A program made the translations under genes and the position numbers. Positions 43,934 to 56,721 of a DNA stretch of 64,000 nucleotides are shown piece after piece; position 1 is the first letter of the stretch, and each line of letters starts with the position of its first letter. A model generated the notes under the pieces. That model did not search any database, was not told where the DNA came from, and worked only from the letters and a program-made list of their open reading frames with translations. Source of the stretch: Selaginella moellendorffii (lineage: Eukaryota > Streptophyta > Lycopodiopsida > Selaginellales > Selaginellaceae); assembly GCF_000143415.4 (NCBI RefSeq), contig NW_003314314.1, positions 741,443 to 805,442 of the forward strand. The letters run 5' to 3'.

Positions 43934-44275
43934 GGAGCCAGGCGCCCCTCGCACCAAGCTCCAAGAACCCTAAAACCAAGTAACCCTAAAATCCACAAAG
44001 TTAAAATTTGGCGCGCAAAAGTGTTTTAATTTTAGGGTTCTTGGGCGCGCGCTAAACATTCCCTTCCTTTATAAAACTGCTATAACTAATCCGGCGAGGC
44101 GGCGCATCTTGCTTTCACAATCTCCCCACTGTGGCGAGCGTTTCGTTACCGTTTAACACCCTCCCATGCTCTCCATGCAACGGAAATTCCGGCTGGCCAC
44201 CATTTAAATCCAGCGCGATGGCATCTCAGCCCAGATCGATCGCTAACATACCACTATCCATCAATCTCTCCTTCC
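43934..44275. promoter_or_regulatory. Divergent promoter, DYW PPR gene / CLE precursor
   Basis: A 342-bp interval between divergent start codons. It holds two copies of the telo-box-like 12-mer in opposite orientation (CAAGAACCCTAA at 43962-43973 and TTAGGGTTCTTG at 44032-44043) flanking TTTGGCGCGC (about 44006-44016), which fits an E2F site. The mirror arrangement suits a bidirectional promoter. Confidence 0.6.
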
Positions 44276-45106
44276 ATGGCGCTAGAGCTCCACTCGCTCA
44301 TCCTTTTCTTCTTCATGGCTTTGCTATGCTGCTACGCTCTGGAATCTCGAGGTAAGCAGCAGCTCCCTCCACTCTCGATCGCCCAGTATCGATCTTAACT
44401 TTCGTTGGTTTTTTCGTTGCCAGATCCAGGAACTTCGCGTAAACTTCTTCTCCGCGATCGCGAGGAACAGCCGGAGAGGCTCATTCCTTCCGGCCCCTCG
44501 GATCCAAAGCAGTACCAAAACTCGATCAGTCAGGCGGCTTGCCGCAAAGAATTCGGCGTCGGGATCCCTGCGCCACCCTCCGGCAATCACCACCTCGAGC
44601 GAGAAGTTCCCACTGGACCGGAAGATCCATTCCAGCGCCTCAAGGACTTCGTTGCGTGCTGGAACTCGGCCGTCGGCAAGCCTCACCACGATGTCTTGAC
44701 GCATCGATCTCAATCCATCCCAGTAACTTCATCTTCTTCCAAGGACTCCATCCCATTTCCACCAGCAGCTTCTTCTTCCAAGAATTCTATCCCAGTTCCA
44801 GGAGCAGCTTCTTTTTCCAAGGATCCTATCCCAGTTCCAGCAGCAGCTTTTTCGTCCAAGGATTCTATCCCAGTTCCTTCTTCTTCTTCCAAGGATTCTA
44901 TCTCAGTTCCAGCAGCAACTTCTTCCAAGGATTCTTCTCAATCTGGTCCAGCAACTTCTTCCATAAATGCTATCCCAGCAGCTCGTTCTATCCCACCTCG
45001 AACTTTCAAGGACGATCCTTCCAGCAAGCAGCTCAATGCCATCCAACCCGAGAGGCAAGTTCCCTCTGGAGCCGATCCGATCCATCACAAATCCCTGGAA
45101 CCCTGA
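44276..45106 (+). CDS. CLE-like: Secreted precursor with multiple CLE peptide motifs
   Basis: Two exons (44276-44351, 44424-45106) give 252 aa. Residues 1-23 are a clear signal peptide (hydrophobic LILFFFMALLCCY). Three CLE-like dodecapeptides are visible: RLIPSGPSDPKQ (44-55), REVPTGPEDPFQ (85-96) and RQVPSGADPIHH (236-247). The last, near the C-terminus, matches the canonical RxVPxGxDPIHH closely. The first two carry one extra residue in the Pro-Asp-Pro part. Between motifs 2 and 3 lies a tandem array of about eight Ser-rich units of the type SSKDSIPVPAAA. CLE peptides are cut out, hydroxylated and sensed by LRR receptor kinases to set stem-cell and vascular fate. Whether motifs 1 and 2 are processed is unknown. 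Confidence 0.85.
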
Positions 45107-45322
45107 TACTCTAGCTGACACTTTTTTCTATCGTATCCCTTTGTTTTCCTGTCGCCGAGCCAAAGTTTTGCTAGAGAGACTAGCTTGGCCTGTAAAATTT
45201 TCTCTAACCATTAGAGAAGGAAAAGAATACGAGAAAGTATCTTGTAGACAACGTACCTCGTCAATCTCAAACCGAGGACATGCATCTGTTGGAGAAATAT
45301 AAATTTCGCCTCCATTGGATAG

Positions 45323-47646
45323 TTAGCTCCTAAGAGGTGAGCTACTGTAGCCCGGATGTTGCTGCGAGCGTAGAATCATTCCAGTCATGGAAGGCGTCTG
45401 ATAGTCTCGATTGTATGAGTATCCTCTCGTCGTGGCTCGCTGTGAGAAATGCGAGCTTTGAGCCGAGAGAATGTATGCTCGACCACTTCTCTCGTAGAGC
45501 TGCCTGTTTCCAATCCTCTCCTGGATTTCTCCAAGCTCGGACTCAAGCGCCTTGGAGAGTTTGTCACCACCTTGCAACGAAAGCGAGGCTTGGATTAGCT
45601 GCTGAGTTGCTCGAAGACACGTCTGAGCTGCCTCGATGTCACCGGAATCTGCCAAAAAACCAGCCTCGGAGATCGTCTTTGCTGCCAGCAGCCGGTTCCT
45701 TTGTCGATCAACTTCCACGCTAACATGTTGCCGGTTGGCGCTCACGAAATCCGGACGAGCGATCGAGAGCTTCCGGGACGCAGTGTGAAGCTTCTCTCCA
45801 CGCACTGGATCGGTGAAAGAGCACCTAGCTTCGAGGATAAACTGTTCCTTGAGGCTGAAGTTGAGTGCCGGGAGCCTAATCTCCAGAAGAACGTCTCGTT
45901 CCTCGTCGGCATAGAGATCCCCCAGCTTCACGGTTGCTCGTGACGAATCCTCCACGACCGAGCTCCTGTAGCTGCCAGCATGAACGCTCGTTATCCGAGA
46001 CCCTCCGGCTTCACATCCTCCAACGTTCGTGGAGACTACCAGCTGAACGTCCTGGACGACAACGCTTAGAAGTCCCCCGACGCACTGAGCAAAAGCGTCC
46101 TGGACGCCACCTTCTGCCTGGATAAACGAGAAGGTTCCTCCCGAGACTTGAGAAATGGAGTGCATGGTCGCAGCGTCGTGATCAGCTCCGAATCCGAAAG
46201 TGTGGACTGGAATGCGTGGCGATATCTGTCCGGTGTTGCTCAATCGTCGTGACAGTAGCTTGTGACGGTGGAAGCTGGAGCTTGGAGAGGAGTTGAAAAC
46301 CTGGCCCCGAGTTCCCAGCGAGTAAGTGTCATGTCCGTCGGAGAGCAGCATTATACTCGCGACTGGATTCTTGTGCTGCCTCTCTTCCAAAACTTTCGAT
46401 CCTTTGCGCAGCCCCTCGGCAATGTTCGTTCCTCCGGTGCAAACCAACGTCTCCACTGCTCGCAGCGCGAACTGCCGGCCTTCCTCCACCATAGTCTTGA
46501 GCGGGAAGAGCCTCTTTGCCGACGAGGAAAACACCACCACCGAGAGACGGTCCCGGGAGCTTAAGTTGCGGATCACAAACGCCATTGCTCGCTTGAGGAG
46601 CAAGAGCTTTGTCCCTGCCATGCTTCCGCTCACGTCCAGGACTGTCACTAGATCGATCGGCGCTCGATCCAAGACTGCTGGTTCTGTCCCGGAATCGAGA
46701 AGCTCCGGAGCTTTGACGTGAACCAGGACGTTGAAACTGTTCCGCTGCTCCGAGAATGACACGCTGCCAACTTCTGCGTAAGCGCTGAGCTCGAGCTTGG
46801 ATCTTTGCTCGGACGAAGTCACATTTTCTGGAAACTCATCGTCGCAAGAGCCTTGGTTGGCGAGAGCTTCGTCATCGTCGTAAACGAGAGGTTCTATGAC
46901 TTGATGCTGCTGCTGCTGTTGCCTCGAGGGTGGCGACGCTCGACTGATTTCTTGAGTGGCATTGGCGTTTGCGATCGACTCGTCAATGATTCGTATGACG
47001 GGGTCCTGTTCCTCGTGTTGTTGTTGTTGTTCTTGGCGGAGAAGCTCGTTGAAACTTGGCAGCGGCGATGGTGGTGGGATGATGAGTGGCGGCGGCGGGG
47101 TCGAGGATCTCTTGGGCTTGTTCGTGTCTGGAAGAGGGCCGTGCCATGGAACTTCCTTCCACCGGGATCGACACACGGGACACACCATGTTGCCGTGCTT
47201 CACGTTGGACGCAATGCACGAGAAGTGGAAGGTGTGCGAGCACTCGGCTGTGAAGAGTGCCTGTCCAACCCCGGTTTTGATAGCTTCCAGGCAGATCGGG
47301 CAAGAACTCTGCAAGGAATCACACAAAGAACGATCAAAGATCGCGAAAAAAGAGAAGAGAGAGAGACAACTAAGAACGCTACCCACAGCTCGACTCGACT
47401 AGAAAGAAGAAAACTATGATAAATATCTTCTCGATCGAAAAGGAGGAATGCTTCTAATCCAGAGGAGAGCTTTGGATCTAGCTCTAAGAAGCATACCTTG
47501 ATGGATGATCGTGCCGGCGTTGCCGGCCGGCCTTGGAAATCCCATTCTTCGTCGGATGGAAAGCCCTCGGAATCGGCCGGGAATGTCCAAGAACACATTC
47601 GCAATCCAAGAACGCTCCTGGCGACGCTCCAGACCTTCTTCCCCAT
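45323..47646 (-). CDS. WAV3-like: WAV3/SOR1-type E3 ligase (RING + vWA)
   Basis: Two exons (47646-47497, 47308-45323) close to 711 aa. Residues 51-95 form the RING finger CPICLEAIKTG...CSHTFHFSC...CPVCRSRW. A Pro/Gln-rich linker leads to a von Willebrand A domain with the MIDAS motif LDVSGSM (about residue 250), FSSSAKRLFPL and GGTNIAEGLRKG, then the WAV3-family C-terminal region. In Arabidopsis WAV3/WAVH proteins are E3 ligases affecting root gravitropism. The rice relative SOR1 acts on a non-canonical Aux/IAA. The short N-terminal exon matches the family start (GKKVWSVARSVLG). The intron between exons is 188 bp. Confidence 0.94.
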
Positions 47647-48790
47647 TTTGCTTTCCCTGCTCGAGCCGCTCTCCCAACCGATGCTCCTAGCCTATCACTC
47701 GTCAGGAGAAATCCCCGGCATTGCCGCTGGAAGATCACAGGAAGCGATCAAGAAGAAGGAGAGGAGGCGATCGATCCATGACGCGCAAGAATGCCGGAAT
47801 GTCAAAGCTGGATACTCGGGCCGCGCAGTGCGCCCTGGTCGTGCGTAGATAGCTGAGACACGATCGAAAGAGCGAACAGTAGCTCTCTCCCTCTCGCCTC
47901 TCTTTGGTCAAACCTAGGCCCCAGAGCCAGAGAGATCATACGTGGCACTACACGCAGAGTAAAGATATCTACGTGTCTGCTATCGTGGCAAGTGGTATAT
48001 TCTAAGCTGACTTAGGGCAAAATCTTACGTTACACTAAATAGTTTTAAAAAGAGATACTTATTTACTCCGACGTAGGGCAGGTTTTTGAGAGCGTGGCTC
48101 CATGTCACGACCAATTGTTCTTCTTCCATCTTCGCCCTCTCCAACACCGGATGTTTCAAGCCACGATATCGTGCTTGGTCATGGCGATTCACCCTCGCGA
48201 GGTCCCTGTCTTGGATCAAACAAGTCGCTACTGGGGCGAGAAGGTGAGACAAATGTAGTCGCTCTAGGATTCTAACGATTGTCTTGGCTTGGTTGATCAA
48301 CACACACGATCGTGATCTTCTAGGCTATATACTTTAAAGTGTTCATCTTTCTGATCGTAGATAGAACTAGAAAGAGGAAAATTGCCTTTAAGAAATTCCA
48401 TAGAACGTTTTCTAAAAAATTTAAGTTGTATTATATATGGGAGAACTCGATAATGCTAATAAGAAGTTTATTTCTCGTCTATTCTCAAATCAGCAGCTTT
48501 GAAGCTAAAATCCCCTCAAATATATGGCTAAGATGAAATACTTTATGCCTTGTGTCTTAAACTATTATAATGCCAAATACAATGGAAATGTAAATGAGGA
48601 GAGTCAAAGATTTGAAGACAAAAGAAGATTTTAGAAAGAACAGTTTGTGACAGGTATTGTTGGTTACAAAGTTCTCGTTGTCACAGATCAGACAATTTAT
48701 GTAATTTTAGATGGGAACACTGTTGAGTTTTTTTTTTGGAGTTTTTCTTGTTATATTTTATTTACTTATAAATACAATTAGCAACAATTC
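47647..48790. other. Intergenic, increasingly AT-rich
   Basis: The first 250 bp is the upstream region of the WAV3-type gene. From about 48000 to 48790 composition shifts to A/T-rich with no coding frame of note; it includes the 3' flank of the helicase gene. Confidence 0.55.
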
Positions 48791-50560
<1,770 letters not shown>

Positions 50561-50664
50561 CTAACATTGTTTGTCCCCTTTATAGTCCTCAGCCTATTTT
50601 TCCTTTTCGTGAGACCTTTTCTAAAGGGCGATTGAAAAATGTTACCATCTTTTAAAACCATGTA

Positions 50665-53562
50665 TCAAGAAGCTTGAGTCTGTGTGTAGATGTTGGACAA
50701 AACAACGTAAGCAGCCGGGATGGATGGATCCAGCAGCGTGATCCGACGAGCAGCACGCTTCCCCCTCTCCGGATTCCCATGCATCCGGCACGCTGCAAGC
50801 AAAGTCATCCAGACTTTGCTATCCGATCGAGACGGGAGACGATCCACGAGCTTCTCGGCGAGATCCAAATGCCCAGCTCGTCCCAGCACGTCGATGATGC
50901 AGTTGTAGTGCTCCAGCCGGGGACTGATGCCATAGTCATCGATCATGGAGACGAAGTACTTGCACCCCTCCTCGAGGAGGCCCGAGTGGTCGCAGCCCGA
51001 GAGGATGCTCAAGAACACAACGTCGTCGACTTTCACTCCCTCCTGTTCCATGATCTTCACCAGCTTGAGCGCCTGCTCGATCTCGCTGTGCTGCGCGTAG
51101 GCCACGATCAAGCTCGTCCAAGTCACCACGTCCCTGTGAAGCATCCCGTCGAAGATCTTCCGCGCTTCTTGGAGGCTGCCACACTTTCCATACATGTTGA
51201 CGAGCGCCGTGGCTGCTACCGTGTCGAGCCGGTTGGAGAAGCCGTGATCGAGCATGTAGCCGTGGATGAGTTTGCCGTGAGCGAGGCCTCCCGCGAGGCC
51301 AGAGCACGCGTCTAGAGCAGCAACGTACGTGACTTTGTCTCGAGCCACGTCCATCTTCCAAAACATCTCCACCGCGTCCCGGTTGAGGCCCTTCTCAACG
51401 TAAGCCGCGAGGATGGTGTTCCAGGAGACGGTGTTCCTCTCGGCCATGGCATCGAAGACGTTTCTCGCTGCTTCGTGATCGCCAAGCTTCGCGTACATGA
51501 AGATGAGCGCGTTTGCAACGCCGGTCCTCTTGTCGAAGCCGCTCTCCACGACCATCTGGTGGATGCTGCTCCCTTCTTTGGCATTTGCTTGCTTCGTGCA
51601 AGCGTCGAGCATGCTGATGCACGTAACTTCGTCTGGTCTCGAGCCTTCCAGCTTCATCCTCTGAAAAAACTTGTGAGCGTCGGCATGGCAGCCGTGCTGA
51701 ATCGCGGCCGACATCAGTGAGTTCCACGACACGCTGTTCCGTGACGGCATCTCCTCGAACATCTTTCGTGCGGCGTCCAGGGAGCCACACTTTGCGTACA
51801 TCGCTGTGAGAGAGTTGTGGACGATGATGGACTCGAATCCAAGCTGGGAGATCCAGTCGTGCAGCAGGATCCCCTGAGCCAAGTGTGCTGGACTGCTGCA
51901 AGTCCCAAGCATGAGAACGAACGTTACCGCGTCTGCCTTGACGCCTTCGAGCTGCATCTGCTGGAAGCTCCGCAAAGCCTGGAAGTGATCGCTGTACCGA
52001 GCATAGGCTCCGATTATTGTGTTCCAGGCGATGGTGTTCCTCTCGTGAACTTCACAGGAACTTCGCTTCACGTCTTCAAGGCTGCCACACTTTCCATACA
52101 TCCCCAGCAGGAAACTCTTGACAACCTCGTCCCGGTCGAGTCCCATGTCGACAACGCTGCGATGGATAGACTTGCCTTCGCCCAAGTCTTCTTCGCTCGA
52201 GCACGCGTTGAGCAACGTAGCGTAAGTCACCTTGGTTGGCGAAAGCCCATCTTGCTGCATTCGCCAAAGGCATCTCAGTCCTTCCTTGCAGTCTCCACTC
52301 TGAGCATACCCCGATATCATAATGTTCCAGGAAATCACGTCCCGCTTGGGCATCTCACGGAGCACTACATCGGCTTCGTCAACACCCCCGGTCTTGCAGT
52401 ACATGTCCACGAGAGCATTTCCCAGCGAGGTATCCAAACTCATTCCAGCTTCCAAAACATATCCATGGACCTGTCTCCCATCTGTTAAGTTGCAAGCTCT
52501 CAGCACGGCCACCATGGTGATCAAGTTCGGACGGATCCCTTCGAGCTCCATCTTCCGGAACAGTAACACGGATTCTCTTCCCAGGTGACCATACTGCGCA
52601 AAGTTCCCGATGACGGACGTCCAGGAAACCACGTTTGGACTCTCCATCCTGCTGAAGAGCTGGAAGGCGTCTTCGGGGCTTCTACACTTTCCATACATGT
52701 TGATGAGAGCATTTGCCGCATAAATGTCGGTCTCCAGCCCCAACTCGCGTATATGAGCGTGAACTTTTCTGCCATCTCCCAAGGCTCCCTCGACAGTGCA
52801 GGCTTTGAGACAGGTGACAAACGTAACGCTGTCCGGACGAACACCTTCCAGCTGCATTCTCTTGTAGAGTTCCAAAGCCTGCACAGCGTCGTTTTCAGAG
52901 TTAGCATAAGCTCCAAGCAACGCAGACCAGGCCGCTACATGCAAAGGATCGAGCTTACCAAAGACTTCTGAGGCAGCGTCCAAGTCCCCGCATTTTCCAT
53001 ACATGTTTACGAGCGCACTGCCCACCCTGCCGTTCCTTTCCAGTCCATACTCCACCAAGTTAGCGTGGATTTGCTTCCCATCTACGAGAGATCCGCAAGT
53101 AGTGCACGAACCGAGAGCTGTGACGAAGGCCACCCTGTCGACTTGGAAACCACGTAGCTGCATCTCTCTGAGTAACCGGATAGCTTCCTTGCAGTAACCA
53201 TGCTGTGAGAAAGCTGCCATGTTCACGGTCCAAGTTACTACTGTCTGCCCTTGCATACTGTAGAGTGTTCGTCGAGCATCAGCTACAGAACCACACTTGA
53301 GATACATCTCAATGAGCCTGTTGCCTAGAAATGTGCCTCCGTCCAATCCTTGCCGCGATATATGTGCGTGAACCAGCTTTCCCTGTTGAAGGGCTCTGTG
53401 TTGGCCACATTCGCATATGATATCGGCAAGAGTGGCTGGAGAACCATTGTCAAGGCGCGCAAGCAGCTTACACTGCCACTCAGAGCGAGAGGAACTTCCA
53501 TGACAGCGTAGAAAGATTCCTGGTTTTTGGAAAGCAATGTGCTTGCCCCTCAGCGGTCTCAT
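50665..53562 (-). CDS. PLS-class PPR protein ending in a truncated E motif
   Basis: Intronless, 965 aa from the first in-frame ATG (53562). The region is a continuous PPR array of P, L and S motifs (e.g. PNVVSWTSVIGNFAQYGHLG, HVAAWSALLGAYANSENDA). It ends AAYVVLSNIYTQTQAS, that is, just inside the first E motif, and lacks E+ and DYW domains, as does the PPR at 21.9 kb. Expected to bind organellar RNA. Its start codon is only 56 bp downstream of the PSF1 stop on the same strand, so its promoter and 5' UTR must lie within PSF1. An unrecognised upstream exon is possible but not seen. Confidence 0.9.
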   Translation of the reverse strand: MRPLRGKHIAFQKPGIFLRCHGSSSRSEWQCKLLARLDNGSPATLADIICECGQHRALQQGKLVHAHISRQGLDGGTFLGNRLIEMYLKCGSVADARRTLYSMQGQTVVTWTVNMAAFSQHGYCKEAIRLLREMQLRGFQVDRVAFVTALGSCTTCGSLVDGKQIHANLVEYGLERNGRVGSALVNMYGKCGDLDAASEVFGKLDPLHVAAWSALLGAYANSENDAVQALELYKRMQLEGVRPDSVTFVTCLKACTVEGALGDGRKVHAHIRELGLETDIYAANALINMYGKCRSPEDAFQLFSRMESPNVVSWTSVIGNFAQYGHLGRESVLLFRKMELEGIRPNLITMVAVLRACNLTDGRQVHGYVLEAGMSLDTSLGNALVDMYCKTGGVDEADVVLREMPKRDVISWNIMISGYAQSGDCKEGLRCLWRMQQDGLSPTKVTYATLLNACSSEEDLGEGKSIHRSVVDMGLDRDEVVKSFLLGMYGKCGSLEDVKRSSCEVHERNTIAWNTIIGAYARYSDHFQALRSFQQMQLEGVKADAVTFVLMLGTCSSPAHLAQGILLHDWISQLGFESIIVHNSLTAMYAKCGSLDAARKMFEEMPSRNSVSWNSLMSAAIQHGCHADAHKFFQRMKLEGSRPDEVTCISMLDACTKQANAKEGSSIHQMVVESGFDKRTGVANALIFMYAKLGDHEAARNVFDAMAERNTVSWNTILAAYVEKGLNRDAVEMFWKMDVARDKVTYVAALDACSGLAGGLAHGKLIHGYMLDHGFSNRLDTVAATALVNMYGKCGSLQEARKIFDGMLHRDVVTWTSLIVAYAQHSEIEQALKLVKIMEQEGVKVDDVVFLSILSGCDHSGLLEEGCKYFVSMIDDYGISPRLEHYNCIIDVLGRAGHLDLAEKLVDRLPSRSDSKVWMTLLAACRMHGNPERGKRAARRITLLDPSIPAAYVVLSNIYTQTQAS

Positions 53563-53618
53563 ATAAACAAGAATCACTAGCCGGGAAGCATCTCAGCGTC
53601 CCAGAATCAATGCAAACA

Positions 53619-54548
53619 CTAGTCAATAAATTCTTCCAAGAGACCCTGCAGAATAAAAAATCTATTGAGGATCAAAGAATCTAAAGGCATAAGAGTCTTA
53701 CCTGCGAAATCAATGGTTCTGCTTCTGATCGTTTAATCAAATGTATCGAGTTCCGAAGCAGCGACGTTGACTGATCGTCTAAGTACACATTTCCGACGTT
53801 CTCCAAAACTTTCACTTGAATGTAAGGATCTTTTGGTGGTGACAAATCCTGCATACGATAAATGAAATAGTAAGAAAAAGGCTTCCAGATAAACATGAAA
53901 AAACATACCACTGAAAGATCAAGATCAATGCTCGACATATAAACCCCCAGAGAATCTGAATACTGCTTGAAATAATTATTTTCCGAGTAGCTCAGCTTGC
54001 TCTGGATATCATCTGGAAGCACAGCACCAAGTTGCCATCGTAGTCTCTGAACCGTTTGAGCTCGATGGTAGCTGGAAAGAATAAAATGGAAGACAATTTA
54101 GGACTCAAGAACGAAAAAGAAACCAAGAAAAAAGAAAAAAGAACGGAGAGAGAAGCACAAACATGTAAGCTAGAAGGCATCGCTTATTACGAAGAATGCT
54201 CGTGTGATGCGTTAATCCTCCATAAAAGTCCGCATTCTTGGTGGTTTGAGCGTCCAATCCTTCTTCATGCATTTTCCTGTCTAAATTCTCACAGATCAGA
54301 CAATAGAGGAATCGAGAGGCAAACGCGAAATGCCAGAAAATCGCCTCACTTACGTCAATCTGGCCTCGAGCTGCTCGAAATGCTCGCTCGTCTCGTTCAA
54401 AACCTGCTCGAAGAGATCATTCTACAAGAATGCCGGTATAAGCAGAGCAAATCTAGGCCATCTAGAAGCTCACATTGAACCGCGACAGCTGATCTTCCTC
54501 CGTGTGCAAGAGCTCGACGCACAGCTGTGCTCCTTTCCTCCCAAACAT
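53619..54548 (-). CDS. PSF1: GINS complex subunit PSF1
   Basis: Six exons (54548-54474, 54421-54354, 54276-54163, 54071-53909, 53848-53702, 53645-53619) close to 197 aa, the usual PSF1 size. Family landmarks: MFGRKGAQLC at the start; KMHEEGLDAQTTKNADFYGG and LRNKRCLLAY, matching the GINS1 signature; PPKDPYIQVKVLENVG in the C-terminal B domain; IHLIKRSEAEPLIS. GINS joins CDC45 and MCM2-7 to form the CMG replicative helicase. The last exon encodes only eight residues. It ends 56 bp before the start codon of the PPR gene. Confidence 0.95.
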
Positions 54549-54799
54549 TCCCTTGGAAATAGGAGCCCTAATTGTGCCCTAAACCGGTAAAAAGGGTAAT
54601 GTCCCAATAATTGTAAGAGGAACAAAAAGTTTGCAATGTTTTGGCGGATTCAGAGTCCAGTGTTCATATTGTGAATGTATAGAATATAGAAAAGGAATAC
54701 ATAAATATGCATATTCAATTAGCCCAAAAAGAGTTTTAACTGTTTTAGAACATTGTGCTAAATCAAATTGAAAGCTGAATAGTATGGAAAAGTATAAGA

Positions 54800-56580
54800 C
54801 TTTATGAATGCAATGCAATTGAGCCTCTGCCTCCCTCCACGCTCCAGTTACTCCCCAGGTACTCAGCTCGCTCAATCCCTCGCTCAAGTCGCTCAAGCTT
54901 GAAGAGTTTCAAGTCTCGGAAGATGCGGGACGTTCCTGTCAGCATAGGAAAAAGATTCCAGGTTCCACGCTCCCAAGACTTGGTGTCATGTCGAGACGAC
55001 ATGTTAATACGGCTCTTGAGTTCGAGTGCCAAATCCGCACCAAAGTGCACAGCCAGTCTGCCCCGATCGAGTTTCACGACAGCCCATCTGACAAGGGGAA
55101 GCGTCAAGTTGCATGTCACTCCTTTTTGGACGGTCAACTATCGAAGTGTATGCATAGAGAACCACCAGCGTTGACGATGACGTCCCGGGGTGACAAATCA
55201 CAACCTTGTCAAACCGTCGAGGATACTTTCTACAAAACATATGTACACTTTTGGAGAAATTAAAAACCACCAAAAACGTTTTCTCGGAAACTATTTTAGA
55301 AAAGAATATCTGTGTGTCGCCCAACACTATCTACGATCCGACTGGGACCTCCGCATCCCAGCCAATACTGACTTTGAGTGACCATGTAGAACTCAACACT
55401 GTCAGCTCCAAACTTCTGCATCACTTTGAGTTGGACGAGATGGAAAACCTGTAAAACTGCCACCACCTTTCGTTCTGTGTACATGCTGTCAATGGGATTC
55501 TCTAGCGCATCGTATCTGGAATTCTTCAACTTCGCCAGGTTGAGCAAGGCATGGTATCTGGACGACCTGAAAGTGGATCAAATGCCGGACACAACCTTTC
55601 TTCACAAGCTGAGCCACCCTTGCCCGCAAACACCTCACAAATCTTGATCTTTCGACGACGGGTCCTATGTCGACCGCCTGAAATGCTCGCTCACCACTCC
55701 AGCCTTCAGATCTTCAAAGTCATGTCTCTGGCACATAATGAAACCTTGGAGCAACTGATGCCCATGCAGTTTTGTGAAGATCAGCCGCCTCTGGCCGTCT
55801 TGTAACTGGAGACACTGATGTACTGGAGGCACTCGTGTAAAACATCCTGTATAGTAGCTCCTCAGTATCACGTCTCCCACCCAATTGGTGATGGACTCCA
55901 AGGTTCCAGCGACGGAAGACTTCTCTCGGATTGCCCGTCTTGAGGCCTCCAGATCTTTGTCAGGGAGGACTTCTTTCTGGAGAGGGCTCAGCTCATTGCT
56001 CGACCATACGGAGAGATAGAAAGTCCTGCGTTTCGTGTCCTTTTGGTAGTCCTTGTAGTTTTCTCTCGTTGGGCTGCTTACCAAGAGTGCCTTGCTGATG
56101 AAAAGAGGGATGTTTTTCAGCTCCATGTCCACCAAGAAACATATATCCGAATCTACCTCAAGTTCCACTTCCACATACGTCCTGATAGTCTTGCAAGACT
56201 CGGTATCTTCCATTACCATCCGGCAGGAAGTAATAGAGAGATCCCCCTCTGGCCAGCAGCAGTACCTTCTGCTTTTCCTTGAGCAGCAGCGCCAGAACGT
56301 AGAGGAGGAAACCAGGTTCCCAAGCACCAAAGCAGCCTGTCTTCCCTCACACTGGAAAAGGCTCCACCTTGAGCTTCCACACGTCCCTGAAGCATTCTTG
56401 CTCGATGATCTTTGAGTCTTCCGAATCCCAAATGGACTCAGTCGTTGGATTGTCATCCAAGTCAAGCATCGGCAGTACCTTGGAGTCCCACGCGTTCAAC
56501 AAGATGCAGCACAATTGATCATCCGTTTCTTTCTGCGGAAGTGGAGATCGAACTCTGGGGTTAGAAGGAGACGACCACAA
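54800..56580 (-). pseudogene. Degenerate coding relic of unknown family
   Basis: The minus strand shows a chain of protein-like stretches in changing frames: CFRDVWKLKVEPFPV then a stop (about 56350); EVELEVDSDICFLVDMEL, through WSSNELSPLQKEVLPDKDLEA to HDFEDLKAGVV (56.2-55.7 kb); RARVAQLVKKGCVRHLIHFQ (about 55.6 kb); VVAVLQVFHLVQLKVMQKFG (55.45 kb); VVFNFSKSVHMFCRKYPRR (55.25 kb); ELKSRINMSSRHDTKSWERG (55.0 kb). The frames change without convincing splice sites at several joins and there is a premature stop, so I call it a pseudogene. A spliced, poorly modelled gene cannot be excluded. I do not recognise the family. The surrounding DNA is AT-rich. Confidence 0.5.
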
Positions 56581-56721
56581 TTCCTAACATGAAGGTTTAC
56601 ATAAACTGAAGGTTTCATATTCAAATATGGTTGAATTCTTTTTATTTGCAAAATAAATATAAAAAATAAATGAAAAATTATAATAGCTTAGGAATAACAA
56701 AACATTTTTGTTTTGGTAATT

